This document shows positions 45,612 to 54,484 of a stretch of DNA of 64,000 nucleotides, piece by piece. Where the stretch lies: NCBI RefSeq assembly GCF_017896165.1, contig NZ_JAFCNB010000007.1:1-64000 (forward strand), given 5' to 3'. The DNA is from Microbispora oryzae (GTDB taxonomy: Bacteria > Actinomycetota > Actinomycetes > Streptosporangiales > Streptosporangiaceae). The notes below the pieces were generated by a model, which did not search any database, was not told the DNA's origin, and saw nothing but the letters and a program-made list of their open reading frames with translations. Positions within the stretch are counted from its first letter, which is position 1. Every line of letters begins with the position of its first letter. The translations under genes and the position numbers were made by a program.

Positions 45612-45615
45612 GCGA

Positions 45616-47382
45616 TCACGACCCCAATTGCGAGATCTTGTCCTTGAACAGGGTGGAGGCGATGGCGGCCCGGTGCGGCTGTCCTCTGAGGAACGCCTCG
45701 GCGAACTTCACCGCCTGTTCGTAGGCCACCTTGCCGGGCAGCGGCGGCTCGTCCGGGTTGACGTCCACGTCCACGAGGGCCGGCCCGTCGTGGGCGAGCG
45801 CCTGCCGCACGGCCTCGTCGACGTCGGCCGGGTCGTTCACCTTGCGGCCGTACGCGCCGCACGAGCGCGCCCAGGCGGAGAAGTCCGAGGCCGGGCTGGG
45901 GAAGCGCACCCCGTGCTCGGGATAGCCGAGCACCATCTGCTCCCACAAAATCTGGCCGAGGGCGTTGTTGTTGTTGATCACCACCTTGATCGGGAGCCCA
46001 TGCTGGGCGGCGGTGAGGAACTCGGCCATGAGCATCGCGAACCCGCCGTCGCCGACGAACGCGATCACCTGACGGCCGGGGAAGGCGTGCTGGATCGCGA
46101 TCGCGTACGGCAGGCCGGGCGCCATCGTGGCCAGGTTGCCCGACAGGTAGAACCGCCGGTCGCCGCAGATGGTCCAGTGCCGCGCCGCCCAGGTCGCGAT
46201 CGTGCCGGAATCACAGGTCAGCACCGCGTCGCCGGCCGCGGCCCGGTTGACGCAGGCCATCAGGTACTGCGGAGCGATGGGGCTGCGCTTCGGCGACTCG
46301 AGCGCCGCCATCTTCTCCCGCCACCGGCGCATGGCGTCGCGGTATTTGTTCAGATGGGAGCGGTCGTCCTTGTGGACGAGCAGCGGCAGCAGCGCGGCGA
46401 GGCCCTCCTTCGCGTCGCCGATCATGGGCACCTCGGTCGGCAGGCGCACCCCCGCCCGGGACGGGTCGGCCTCGATCTGCACCACCTTGACCTTGCCCGG
46501 CTCCGGCAGGTGCTTGGTGTAGGGGAAGTTGGTCCCCACCATCAGCAGGGTGTCGCAGTCCTCGACGAGTTCCTCGCCCGGCCGGGTGCCGAGCAGGCCG
46601 ATCCCGCCGACGGCGTAGGGGGAGTCGTCCGGGATGACGGCCTTCCCGGGCAGGGTCTTGATGACCGGCGCGCCCAGAGTCTCGGCCACGGCCAGGACCT
46701 CGTCGCGGGCGTGCAGCGCCCCCGCCCCGGCCAGGATCGCGATCCTGCGTCCGGCGTTGAGCACCTCGGCGGCGGCCCGCAGGTCCTCCTGCCGGGGCGT
46801 GCCGGGCGCGCTCAGGTAGATCGGCGCCGTGGCCGGCGGCCGGGCCGGGGCGACGTGCTGGTAGGGGTCGGCGTCGGCGGGGGCCACCTGCACGTCGTTG
46901 GGCAGAGACAGGTGGGCCACACCGCGCCGGGCGTAGGCGGTGCGGATCGCGATGTCCACGACACCCGGCAGCTGCGCGGGGTTGTCGACGACGAGGTTGT
47001 ACTCGGCGACGTCGGCGTAGAGCCGGTCCAGGTGCACTTCCTGCTGATATCCGGTGCCGAGGACGCTCGTCTCCTGCATGCCGGTGATGGCAAGCACGGG
47101 CTGGTGGTCGAGCTTGGCGTCGTAGAGCCCGTTGAGGAGGTGGATGCCGCCGGGGCCGGAGGTGGCCAGGCAGACCCCGATCCGCCCGGTGGCCTTGGCA
47201 TGGGCGGTGGCCATGAACGCGGCCGCCTCCTCGTGGTGGACCAGGACGAACTTCACCCGGTCCGAGTGGCGGCGCAGGCCCTCCATGATCCCGTTGATTC
47301 CGTCGCCCGGCAGTCCGTAGACGGTGTCGACACCCCAGGCGGCCAGTCGTTCGATGAGTACTTCCGAGGCGATGTCAGACAT
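45616..47382 (-). CDS. Pyruvate oxidase/pyruvate:quinone-dehydrogenase-like ThDP enzyme
   Basis: This 588-aa ThDP-dependent enzyme has an N-terminal Pyr domain with the catalytic Glu in FVLVHHEEAAAFMA (near residue 50). The central domain has GRRIAILAGAGAL and the C-terminal PP domain the ThDP motif VGDGGFAMLMAEFLTAAQHG and NNNNALG (near residue 450). It resembles PoxB/pyruvate oxidases, which give acetate (or acetyl phosphate) and CO2. ATG 47382 is preferred; an in-frame ATG at 47400 lacks a ribosome site. It is first in the operon with the FAD/Fe-S oxidase and CBS protein. Confidence 0.92.
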   Translation of the reverse strand: MSDIASEVLIERLAAWGVDTVYGLPGDGINGIMEGLRRHSDRVKFVLVHHEEAAAFMATAHAKATGRIGVCLATSGPGGIHLLNGLYDAKLDHQPVLAITGMQETSVLGTGYQQEVHLDRLYADVAEYNLVVDNPAQLPGVVDIAIRTAYARRGVAHLSLPNDVQVAPADADPYQHVAPARPPATAPIYLSAPGTPRQEDLRAAAEVLNAGRRIAILAGAGALHARDEVLAVAETLGAPVIKTLPGKAVIPDDSPYAVGGIGLLGTRPGEELVEDCDTLLMVGTNFPYTKHLPEPGKVKVVQIEADPSRAGVRLPTEVPMIGDAKEGLAALLPLLVHKDDRSHLNKYRDAMRRWREKMAALESPKRSPIAPQYLMACVNRAAAGDAVLTCDSGTIATWAARHWTICGDRRFYLSGNLATMAPGLPYAIAIQHAFPGRQVIAFVGDGGFAMLMAEFLTAAQHGLPIKVVINNNNALGQILWEQMVLGYPEHGVRFPSPASDFSAWARSCGAYGRKVNDPADVDEAVRQALAHDGPALVDVDVNPDEPPLPGKVAYEQAVKFAEAFLRGQPHRAAIASTLFKDKISQLGS

Positions 47383-47465
47383 ACCTGCGGGGTGCCCCAT
47401 CCTGACGACGTAAACGTTGGGCGAGGGGAAACCGCCGACTTTTTACGCGATCTCCCCTTGGGTCG

Positions 47466-47477
47466 CCCGTTCACGGG
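47466..47477. promoter_or_regulatory. Dyad CCCGT-TC-ACGGG between divergent genes
   Basis: A perfect 5-bp-arm palindrome lies in the 109-bp divergent region, 15 bp before the enolase-superfamily start and 84 bp before the ThDP enzyme start. Confidence 0.35.
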
Positions 47478-47491
47478 TAGGACGATGCACC

Positions 47492-48589
47492 GTGACCGCG
47501 ATCCGCGAGGTGCGCGCGACGGCCTACCGGGTTCTCACCGACCGGCCGGAGGCCGACGGCACCCTGGCCTGGGACGCGACGACGCTGGTGGTGGCCGAGG
47601 CCGACGCCGGCGGGACGACCGGAACGGGCTGGACGTACGCCCCGGCCGCCGCCGCGTCGGTCGTCGCGGAGACGCTCGCCGCGGTGGTCGCCGGCGCCGA
47701 TCCGATGGACATCCCGGCGACGTGGACGGCCATGGTCCGCCGGGCGCGGAACGCGGGCCGGCCCGGGATCGCCGGATACGCGATCTCCGCGCTCGACGTC
47801 GCCCTGTGGGACCTCAAGGCGCGGCTGATGGAGGTCCCGCTGGTGCGGCTGTTCGGCACCGCCCACGCCGCCGTGCCGGTCTACGGATCGGGGGGCTTCA
47901 CCACGTACGACGACGACACCACCGCCGCGCAGCTCCGGCACTGGGCGCACGAGCAGGGCATCCCCCGGGTCAAAATCAAGATCGGCGAATCCTTCGGCTC
48001 GGCCGTCCCGCGTGACCTGCACCGGGTCGCGCTGGCCCGCGAGGTCGTCGGGCCCGGCGTCGAGCTGTACGTCGACGCCAACGGGGGCTACACGGCCAAG
48101 CAGGCCGTCCGGGTGGAACGCCGGCTGCGCGACCACGACGTGCGCTGGTTCGAGGAGCCGGTCTCCTCCGACGACCTGGCCGGGCTGCGCCTCGTGCGCG
48201 AGCGGAGCGACGCCGACGTGGCCGCCGGCGAGTACGGGTCCGACCTGGCCTACTTCACCCGGATGTGCCGGGCGGGCGCCGTCGACTGCCTCCAGGTGGA
48301 CGCCACCCGCTGCGGCGGCTACACGGGGTGGTTCGGCGCCGCGGCCGTCGCCGCGGGGCACAACCTCCAGGTCTCGGCGCACTGCGCCCCCAACCTCCAT
48401 CTGCCGGCCGCCGCCGCGACCCCGGCGCTGCGCCACATCGAGTGGTTCCACGACCACGTCCGCATCGAGTCGGAGCTGTTCGACGGCGCGGCCCGGCCCG
48501 TCGGCGGCGTCGCCCACCCCTCGGACGGCGCCCCCGGTCACGGCCTGGTCCTCAGGCCGGACGTCGCGGCGCGGTATCGGGTGGCATGA
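47492..48589 (+). CDS. Mandelate racemase/enolase-superfamily protein
   Basis: This 365-aa protein has the superfamily acid-base layout: KIKIG (Lys pair, near residue 162), metal ligands in YVDANGGY (Asp), FEEPV (Glu) and AGEYG (Glu), and a late His in VSAHCAPNLHL. The capping domain precedes it (GIAGYAISALDVALWDLKA). Substrates in this subgroup are sugar acids or their lactones. GTG 47492 has AGGAC upstream. It is divergent from the ThDP operon. Confidence 0.9.
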   Translation: MTAIREVRATAYRVLTDRPEADGTLAWDATTLVVAEADAGGTTGTGWTYAPAAAASVVAETLAAVVAGADPMDIPATWTAMVRRARNAGRPGIAGYAISALDVALWDLKARLMEVPLVRLFGTAHAAVPVYGSGGFTTYDDDTTAAQLRHWAHEQGIPRVKIKIGESFGSAVPRDLHRVALAREVVGPGVELYVDANGGYTAKQAVRVERRLRDHDVRWFEEPVSSDDLAGLRLVRERSDADVAAGEYGSDLAYFTRMCRAGAVDCLQVDATRCGGYTGWFGAAAVAAGHNLQVSAHCAPNLHLPAAAATPALRHIEWFHDHVRIESELFDGAARPVGGVAHPSDGAPGHGLVLRPDVAARYRVA

Positions 48590-48594
48590 GGGTC

Positions 48595-48631
48595 TCTCGA
48601 TATATGAGACAAAATTGCTCACATATCGAGA
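48595..48631. promoter_or_regulatory. AT-rich inverted repeat, PadR-like operator candidate
   Basis: TCTCGATATATGAG (48595-48608) and CTCACATATCGAGA (48618-48631) are inverted 14-bp arms with one mismatch and a 9-bp spacer. Each arm is itself a CTC-N7-GAG dyad. The AT-rich sequence stands out in this genome and ends 20 bp before the methyltransferase start. Similar TCTCGATATATCGAGA-type sites are used by PadR-family repressors (established from the family, assignment here inferred). Confidence 0.6.
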
Positions 48632-48650
48632 AATATGGGAAGGTGCCGAC

Positions 48651-49472
48651 ATGAAGCACGAGACCGCCGTGTACACCCACGGCCACCACGAATCCGTCCT
48701 GCGCTCTCACCGCTGGCGCACGGCCGCCAACTCCGCCGCGTACCTCGTGGGCGAGCTGCTGCCGCACATGCGGATCCTGGACGTCGGATGCGGCCCCGGC
48801 ACCATCACCGCCGGCCTGGCGGAGCTCGTGCCGCAGGGCGAGGTGGTCGGCGTCGACAGCGAGCCGGGCGTCGTCGACCAGGCGCGCGGCGAGGCGGAGC
48901 GGCGCGGTCTGCGCAACGTCGCGTTCGCGACGGCGGACGTGCACGCTCTCGACTACCCCGACGCGTCCTTCTGCGTCGTGCACGCCCATCAGGTGCTGCA
49001 GCACGTGGGCGATCCCGTGGGGGCGCTGCGGGAGATGCGGCGGGTGACCAAGCCGGGCGGGATCGTCGCCGCGCGCGACGCCGACTTCGGCGGCATGGTG
49101 TGGTATCCGGACGTCCCCGGCATGGACGACTGGCTGGACCTCTACCGCAGGGTCGCCCGCGCCAACGGCGGCGCCCCCGACGCCGGCCGCCGCCTGCACG
49201 CCTGGGCGAGGGAGGCGGGCTTCACCGACGTCAGGTCGTCGTCCTCCACCTGGTGCTACGCCTCTCCCGAGGATCGCGCGTGGTGGAGCGGGCTGTGGGC
49301 CGACCGCACTCTGCACTCCTCCTACGCGCGCCTCGCCGTCGACGGCGGGCACGCCACGCAGGCGGACCTCGAGCGGATCGCCGGGGCCTGGCGGGAGTGG
49401 GGCGCCCGCGACGACGGGTGGTTCAGCGTGCTCCACGGCGAGATCCTCTGCCGGGTGCCCCGGGTGCCCTGA
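48651..49472 (+). CDS. Class I SAM-dependent methyltransferase
   Basis: This 273-aa protein has motif I ILDVGCGPGTITAGLAEL (near residue 42), an acidic end of strand 2 (VVGVDSEPGVVDQA), motif II-like HAHQVLQHVGDPVGALREM and post-motif KPGGIVAARD. It belongs to the UbiE/Methyltransf_11-like group. ATG 48651 follows GGAAGG. The strong AT-rich dyad directly upstream suggests repression by a dedicated regulator that is not in the window. Confidence 0.92.
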   Translation: MKHETAVYTHGHHESVLRSHRWRTAANSAAYLVGELLPHMRILDVGCGPGTITAGLAELVPQGEVVGVDSEPGVVDQARGEAERRGLRNVAFATADVHALDYPDASFCVVHAHQVLQHVGDPVGALREMRRVTKPGGIVAARDADFGGMVWYPDVPGMDDWLDLYRRVARANGGAPDAGRRLHAWAREAGFTDVRSSSSTWCYASPEDRAWWSGLWADRTLHSSYARLAVDGGHATQADLERIAGAWREWGARDDGWFSVLHGEILCRVPRVP

Positions 49473-49584
49473 AAGAGTGACATCACCGTCACGGGGGGCG
49501 AATCAGCCGAGGCTGGGTCTTGTCGCCTTCGAGGGCCGCCCCCATGCTTGGGAGGCCCTCACCCCCCCGGCGGAAGGACGTGGC

Positions 49585-50373
49585 GTGCTCACGCTCAGAG
49601 GCAAGTTCGGTGTGGAGGACAGCGACTACGCCAAGGCGTGGAAGACGTTCCAGCCCATCTCGAACACCGACGCGATCATCGCCGACAGGCTGACCACTCT
49701 GGACCTGGTCACGGAGGACGCGGGACGCCAGGGAGAGACCTACCTGATCATCGACGGGCGGGACATCGACCACACGGTCCCGAGCGTGGTGCTGGTCGAC
49801 GGCGTCTGGGACGCGAAGGTCGTCGTCCGCATCCGCCTGCATGGCGGCCTCACGTACCCGGAGATCCTGGAGAGCCTCGCGCACGAATGGGGCATCCACG
49901 CGGAGAAGGGCTGGACGTTCGCGTCCTACATCCGCAAGACGACGAAACTCGAGGCCATGCGTAAGTACTACACCGAGCTCTTCCCTCCCGCGAAGAGCGC
50001 GGTCGACCTGCCGGACCACCGCCTGCTGGCCGAGGGCGTCCACGAACGGCATCGTGAGCTGATGTTCGCCCCGCGGAAGCTGGAGCCGAACCTCGCGGAC
50101 GCCCTGCTGGCGGCGTGGCAGGACGACATCGACAACTACGCCCAGAGCGCGAGGACGGGCAGGAAGGCCACCGCGTCCTGGAAAGTGCCACACGCCTCGA
50201 GCGAGACCACGACCACGACCACGACCACTCAGACGACCGCTCAGGACACCGGGGACGACGACGCTCCGCTGACGGACGAGAACGACCGGAAGGCCTTCGA
50301 CGACTGGCTCGGCGAGGGCGAGGGCGAGGGCGAGGGCACCGGCCGGCAGGACGGGGACGACGACGACACCTGA
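49585..50373 (+). CDS. Unrecognised protein with Thr run and acidic tail
   Basis: This 262-aa protein starts at a GTG (49585) behind an excellent GGAAGGA. The open frame continues upstream to 49477 but lacks a ribosome site there. The first 190 residues look folded (VLTLRGKFGVEDSDYAKAW...). They contain SLAHEWGIHAEKGW (near residue 98), a His-Glu...His pattern that recalls, but does not fit, zinc-peptidase HExxH motifs. The tail has a Thr run followed by Asp/Glu-rich repeats (GEGEGEGEG, DGDDDD). No family recognised. Confidence 0.75.
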   Translation: MLTLRGKFGVEDSDYAKAWKTFQPISNTDAIIADRLTTLDLVTEDAGRQGETYLIIDGRDIDHTVPSVVLVDGVWDAKVVVRIRLHGGLTYPEILESLAHEWGIHAEKGWTFASYIRKTTKLEAMRKYYTELFPPAKSAVDLPDHRLLAEGVHERHRELMFAPRKLEPNLADALLAAWQDDIDNYAQSARTGRKATASWKVPHASSETTTTTTTTQTTAQDTGDDDAPLTDENDRKAFDDWLGEGEGEGEGTGRQDGDDDDT

Positions 50374-50411
50374 GTGGTGCCGAAGCCGGCCCCGTCACTG
50401 CCGGGAGGCTG

Positions 50412-51482
50412 TCAGCGGTCGGCCACGTTGGCGGCGACGATCTTCGGGGTGAACTCGAAGAGGTTGGGGTCATGCGGGTCGACGGTGGCCGACACCCAGT
50501 GGGTGTTGCCGTCACCGAACGTCTCGACCCGCGTGAACTTCGCCACGACCTGGCCGTTGTCGTACTTCATCGGCTTGTCGAGCTTGAAGTAGTGGCTGTC
50601 GCCGTGCACCAGCGCCGACTGGCCGGGGAACGCGAGGACCTGCTTGCGAAGCTCGGGAAGGATCTCGTTGTAGCCGTCGTACTGCGCGGGCTGCAGTTTC
50701 TGCTCGTTGTTGAAGTTGGGGTCGGCCTGCCAGGCGACCATCACGCCCTTCAGTCCCTGCTTCGCGGCCAGCGCGTACGACTCCGACAGCCAGTGGATGT
50801 TGGCCCGCTCGCGCTCCTGGTGCTCGGCCGTCATGCGCGCGATCTCGCTGTCGGGACGGTTCTCGCCGTCGACGCCGGCGTGCGGCAGGTTGTCGTTGGA
50901 GCCCTGGACGTTGAGGCCGATGTACATCACGGGACCGTACACCCAGCGGACGTTCTCCCGGTACTTCTCGTAACCGGGCTCGGAGCTCTCCCGCTGCACG
51001 GTCATCGTGTGCCGGCCGAGGGTCTGGTCGGTCGGGTAGAAGACCTGGCGCTCGTGGTCGAGCCGCTCCAGGGCGTCGAAGCCGCCGGTGCCCGCGCCGT
51101 ACCGGCCCCAGCAGTCCGTCCAGTCGTTGTCGCCGGGGAGGACGACCACGGGGCGCTTGAGCGTGTTGAACGAGGCGAGCGAGGTGCTGTACAGCGCGTC
51201 GTCGCAGGTGCCGTCGCCGCCCGCCTTGAGGTCGCCGTCGAAGATGGAGAACTCGATGTCCGACGTGTTCATGTCGGCCAGCAGGCGCGGGTACTCCACG
51301 CGGCCCTGCGGGCCGTATGGCATGTCGCCGAAGAGCCCGACGGTGTACGGCCGGCCCTTGGCGTTGCCGGGCCCGTCACCGTGCCGGTCGTTGGCGGCGT
51401 TCGCGCTGCCCGCGCCGACGGTCAGGGCCGCGATCGCGGTCGCGGCGGCCGCGATGGCCGCACGTCGCGTGATGCTCCACAT
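50412..51482 (-). CDS. Secreted metallophosphoesterase
   Basis: This 356-aa protein has an N-terminal signal peptide (MWSITRRAAIAAAATAIAAL ... SANA; the paired Arg fits Tat or Sec). It carries calcineurin-like phosphoesterase elements: GLFGDMPY, FDGDLKAGG (metal Asp), VVLPGDNDWTD (GDND in place of GNHE/D) and HGDSHYFK (late His ligands). The substrate could be a phosphate ester outside the cell. It is convergent with the unrecognised gene at 49585. Confidence 0.88.
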   Translation of the reverse strand: MWSITRRAAIAAAATAIAALTVGAGSANAANDRHGDGPGNAKGRPYTVGLFGDMPYGPQGRVEYPRLLADMNTSDIEFSIFDGDLKAGGDGTCDDALYSTSLASFNTLKRPVVVLPGDNDWTDCWGRYGAGTGGFDALERLDHERQVFYPTDQTLGRHTMTVQRESSEPGYEKYRENVRWVYGPVMYIGLNVQGSNDNLPHAGVDGENRPDSEIARMTAEHQERERANIHWLSESYALAAKQGLKGVMVAWQADPNFNNEQKLQPAQYDGYNEILPELRKQVLAFPGQSALVHGDSHYFKLDKPMKYDNGQVVAKFTRVETFGDGNTHWVSATVDPHDPNLFEFTPKIVAANVADR

Positions 51483-51668
51483 GGCAGAAGCTCCGTTTCA
51501 CGGGGGAAGATCGGCGGCAGACTACTGAGCCTGGAGTGCACTCCCGTGACATGACGCGTTGCTGCGCAATGGCCTTTCGGGAAACTTCCGCCTGATCGAC
51601 GGCGGTGCGCGGACGGCTCGTCCGCGTCAGCACGCGTCAGTACGCCGTGGGACGGAGCGGGCCGGATG

Positions 51669-52490
51669 TCACGGCTTGCGGGCGACCGCGCCCACGTAGC
51701 CGCTGCGGCTCGGGTCGCCCGGATACTGGTCGTCTCGGGGACGCCAGCTCTCGACCGGCACGATTCCGGGCTCCAGCAGCTCCATGCCGTCGAAGTGGGG
51801 GGCGAGCGCCGCCGGCCCGCGGTGCACGATGCCGTCCGCCGAGGTCTTGCTGTAGATGGAGCGGACCTCGTCGGCCTTGTCCTCGTCGATCGTCGCGGAG
51901 TAGGCGTGCGAGACGACCAGGTAGCCGCCGGAGGGCAGCGCGTCCCGCAGCGTCGCCGTGATGCCGCGGACGGAGTCCTCGTCGGTGAAGAAGTGGAGGA
52001 GGGCGAGCACCAGGATCGCGATCGGCTGGGTGAAGTCGAAGTGGTCCCTGATCCGGGGATCGTCCAGGATCTCCTTCGGCCGGCGCAGGTCGCCCTCCAG
52101 CACGATCGTCTCGGGGGAGTCGGCGAGCAGGGCGCGGGCGTGGACCAGCACGATCGGGTCGTTGTCCACGTAGGCGACGCGCGCGTCCGGGGCGATCTCC
52201 TTGACGACCTGGTGGACGTTCTCCTGGGTCGGCAACCCTGTCCCGATGTCGAGGAACTGCCGGACGCCGGCCTCCGCGAGCTCGCGCACCGCCCGGACGA
52301 GGAACGCCCGGTTAGCCCGAGCCAGTTCCCTGATGTCGTATCCCGACTCGCGGCCGATCCGGATGACCTCCTCCGCCGCGGCGCGGTCGGAGGGGAAGTT
52401 GTCCTTGCCCCCGAGGAAGTAGTCGTAGATACGGGCCATGCTCGGAACCGTCGGATCGATGCCGGCCGGGGCCTGTTCCATATCTGACAT
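51669..52490 (-). CDS. SAM-dependent methyltransferase of the DUF574 family
   Basis: This 273-aa protein has the actinomycete-specific DUF574/Methyltransf_19 pattern: PSMARIYDYFLGGKDNFPSDR at the N-terminus, QFLDIGTGLPTQENVHQV (SAM motif I, near residue 80), VAYVDNDPIVLVHARALL and an end in GAVARKP. Function in the cell is unknown. A paralogue lies at 57653, on the other side of the efe operon. Confidence 0.93.
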   Translation of the reverse strand: MSDMEQAPAGIDPTVPSMARIYDYFLGGKDNFPSDRAAAEEVIRIGRESGYDIRELARANRAFLVRAVRELAEAGVRQFLDIGTGLPTQENVHQVVKEIAPDARVAYVDNDPIVLVHARALLADSPETIVLEGDLRRPKEILDDPRIRDHFDFTQPIAILVLALLHFFTDEDSVRGITATLRDALPSGGYLVVSHAYSATIDEDKADEVRSIYSKTSADGIVHRGPAALAPHFDGMELLEPGIVPVESWRPRDDQYPGDPSRSGYVGAVARKP

Positions 52491-52645
52491 CCGTCGCCCT
52501 TCACATCGGGTCTACACATTGTAGAAGTACGCCGGTCGCCAACGATCTTCACCCCCCCGGCTTGTGCGGCTGACGACGCGGCTGACAGTGCGACGCGGCA
52601 CGGCTCCGGCGGATGCGATCACGCCGTGCCGATGTTGCATTCGGC

Positions 52646-53059
52646 ATGGGAGACCGTTTCGCGGATCAAAATGTCATCAAACGGCTGTTGAGTGAGTCCC
52701 GCACCTGGGCGTTCGTCGGGCTGACCGACAACCCCGAGCGCACCGCGTACGACCAGGCGCGGCTGCTCCAGACGCGTGGAAAGCGGATCGTGCCCGTCAA
52801 CCCGGCGGGCGAGACGGTCCTGGGTGAGCCCGGCTACGCCTCGCTCGCGCAGGTGCCGTCCCCGGTGGACGTGGTCGGCATCTACCGCAGGGCGGAGTTC
52901 GCCGGAGCGGTGGTCGACGAGGCGATCGCCGCCGGCATGGGCGCGGTGTGGCTGCCGCTGGGCGTCGTCGACGAGGCCGCGGCGCAGCGCGCGCTGGACG
53001 CGGGTCTCGACGTCGTCATGAACCGCTGCCCCGGAGTGGAGTGGGCGTTGCGGCGGTGA
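52646..53059 (+). CDS. CoA-binding protein (YccU-like)
   Basis: This 137-aa protein is a single Rossmann-like CoA-binding domain: WAFVGLTDNPERTAYDQARL near the N-terminus, IVPVNPAGETVLGEPGYASL, VVGIYRRAEFAGAVVDEAI, GAVWLPLGVVDEAA and a final VMNRCPGVEW with the family Cys. ATG 52646 shows no clear ribosome site; an upstream in-frame ATG (52613) is less likely. Its role in acyl-CoA signalling is not established. Confidence 0.88.
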   Translation: MGDRFADQNVIKRLLSESRTWAFVGLTDNPERTAYDQARLLQTRGKRIVPVNPAGETVLGEPGYASLAQVPSPVDVVGIYRRAEFAGAVVDEAIAAGMGAVWLPLGVVDEAAAQRALDAGLDVVMNRCPGVEWALRR

Positions 53060-53089
53060 CTGGCGGCGGTGACTGGCGGCGGTGACTGG
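53051..53089. repeat. 13-bp tandem repeat, three units
   Basis: CGGCGGTGACTGG occurs three times head to tail. The first unit contains the stop codon of the CoA-binding protein. Confidence 0.9.
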
Positions 53090-53179
53090 CGGCGTCCCTG
53101 CCTCGTCGGTCCCTCGCCGCAGGCGAACGGTCGGTGAGCAGTTCGTGAACGACGCCGACGTCCACCATGCCCACCGGGT

Positions 53180-53191
53180 TTAGCCGCCTAA
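53180..53191. promoter_or_regulatory. Iron-box-like dyad TTAG-CCGC-CTAA before efeO
   Basis: TTTAGCCGCCTAAGG, 40-50 bp before the efeO start, contains the TTAG...CTAA core of DtxR/IdeR/DmdR operators (consensus TTAGGTTAGSCTAACCTAA). It supports iron repression of efeO-efeB. Confidence 0.5.
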
Positions 53192-53230
53192 GGTGCCTCT
53201 AGTCGCTGTTGTGAACTTTGGGGGGTTTCG

Positions 53231-54484
53231 GTGGGGGCGCGGCGGGCGGACGTCACGACGGGCGCGGTGCGCCTCCCGGTGGTTCCCGCCGTGGTTCGAA
53301 GTGTGGTTCCCGCCGTGGTCCTCGTGGCGGTCCTGCTCGCGACCGGATGCGCCGGACCCTCGGACGCGCGGGCCGGAGCGAGCCCCCGGCCCGCCGCGCC
53401 CTCGGCGCCCGCGGGCACGTCCGCGCCGATCCAGGTGTCCACCAGCCACTGCGGCGAGGGCTGGATCCGTCCCCGGGCCGGCGACCAGACGCTGTCGCTG
53501 TCCAACACCGGCAACGTGCCCGCAGAGGCGTACATCGTCGGGGTGCCGGACGGAGCCGTCCACGCCGAGCTGGAGGAGCTCGCGCCGGGCGTGACGCGCA
53601 CCCTCCGGGTGAGCCTCGGCGCGGGCACGTACGCCGTCCGCTGCCTGGCCGACGGCTCCGACCCGGTCGACGGGCCGCGGGTGCGGATAACCGGGACGGC
53701 GACAGGGGCCGGCCCGGCCGTCGTTCCCGTCACCGACAACGACCTCTACGCCCCGGCGAAGAAGTACGCGGCGTACGTGACGCGCGGACTGAAGACGCTG
53801 GCGAAGCGGACCGCGACGCTGCGGGACGCGGTGGACCGGGGCGATCTGGCCGCCGCCCGCGCCGCCTGGCTCCCCGCGCACCTGGCGTACGAGCGGCTGG
53901 GCGCGGCCTACGGCACCTTCGGCGACCTCGGCGACGCCATCGACGGACGCCCGGCGGGGCTGCCCGGCGGCGTGCGCGACAAGGACTTCACCGGATTCCA
54001 TCGGCTGGAGCATGGCCTGTGGCACGGAGAGTCCGCGACGTCGCTGCGCGGGCCGGCCGACCGGCTCGACCGGGACGTCAGGGCGCTGCGCCGGGACTTC
54101 CCCGATGAGCGGCTCGACCCGGCGGACCTGCCGCTGCGCGCCCACGAGATCATGGAGGACGCCTTGGAGTTCGAGCTCACCGGGCGTGCGGACGAGGGCA
54201 GCGGCACCACGCTCGCCACCGTCTCGGCCAACCTGGAGGGCACCCGCGAGGCGGTGGACGTGCTGCGGCCGCTGCTGCGGTCGCGATACCCGGATCTGCC
54301 CGAGGCCGACCGGCTGCTCGCCCGCGTACGCGACCAGGTGGAGGCCCAGCGGCACGGCGACCGGTGGACGTCCGTCGCGGACCTCGACCGGCGCGCACGC
54401 GAGGCGCTGAACGGCTCCGTCGGTGAGCTGCTCGAACGGCTGGCCCCGATCGCGGTCGTCGGCTTCCCGAGGCGGACGTCGTGA
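53231..54484 (+). CDS. efeO: Iron uptake system component EfeO
   Basis: This 417-aa lipoprotein has a lipobox in AVLLATGCAGP, an N-terminal cupredoxin-like domain (residues about 60-160) and a C-terminal imelysin/M75 domain. The metal-binding HxxE is in GFHRLEHGLWHGES (near residue 257) and a later His/Glu pair in RAHEIMEDALEFEL. It binds iron outside the membrane for the EfeU permease. GTG 53231 follows GGGGGG. It overlaps efeB by GTGA. No efeU gene precedes it. Confidence 0.94.
   Translation: MGARRADVTTGAVRLPVVPAVVRSVVPAVVLVAVLLATGCAGPSDARAGASPRPAAPSAPAGTSAPIQVSTSHCGEGWIRPRAGDQTLSLSNTGNVPAEAYIVGVPDGAVHAELEELAPGVTRTLRVSLGAGTYAVRCLADGSDPVDGPRVRITGTATGAGPAVVPVTDNDLYAPAKKYAAYVTRGLKTLAKRTATLRDAVDRGDLAAARAAWLPAHLAYERLGAAYGTFGDLGDAIDGRPAGLPGGVRDKDFTGFHRLEHGLWHGESATSLRGPADRLDRDVRALRRDFPDERLDPADLPLRAHEIMEDALEFELTGRADEGSGTTLATVSANLEGTREAVDVLRPLLRSRYPDLPEADRLLARVRDQVEAQRHGDRWTSVADLDRRAREALNGSVGELLERLAPIAVVGFPRRTS

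Noticed and set aside
43518..45647. 709-aa plus-strand open frame opposite the FAD/Fe-S oxidase
   Set aside because: Antisense shadow of a well-supported gene; no domain visible.
47417..47491. Upstream start for the enolase-superfamily gene
   Set aside because: The extra residues include an untranslated divergent promoter with a dyad; GTG 47492 fits the family N-terminus.
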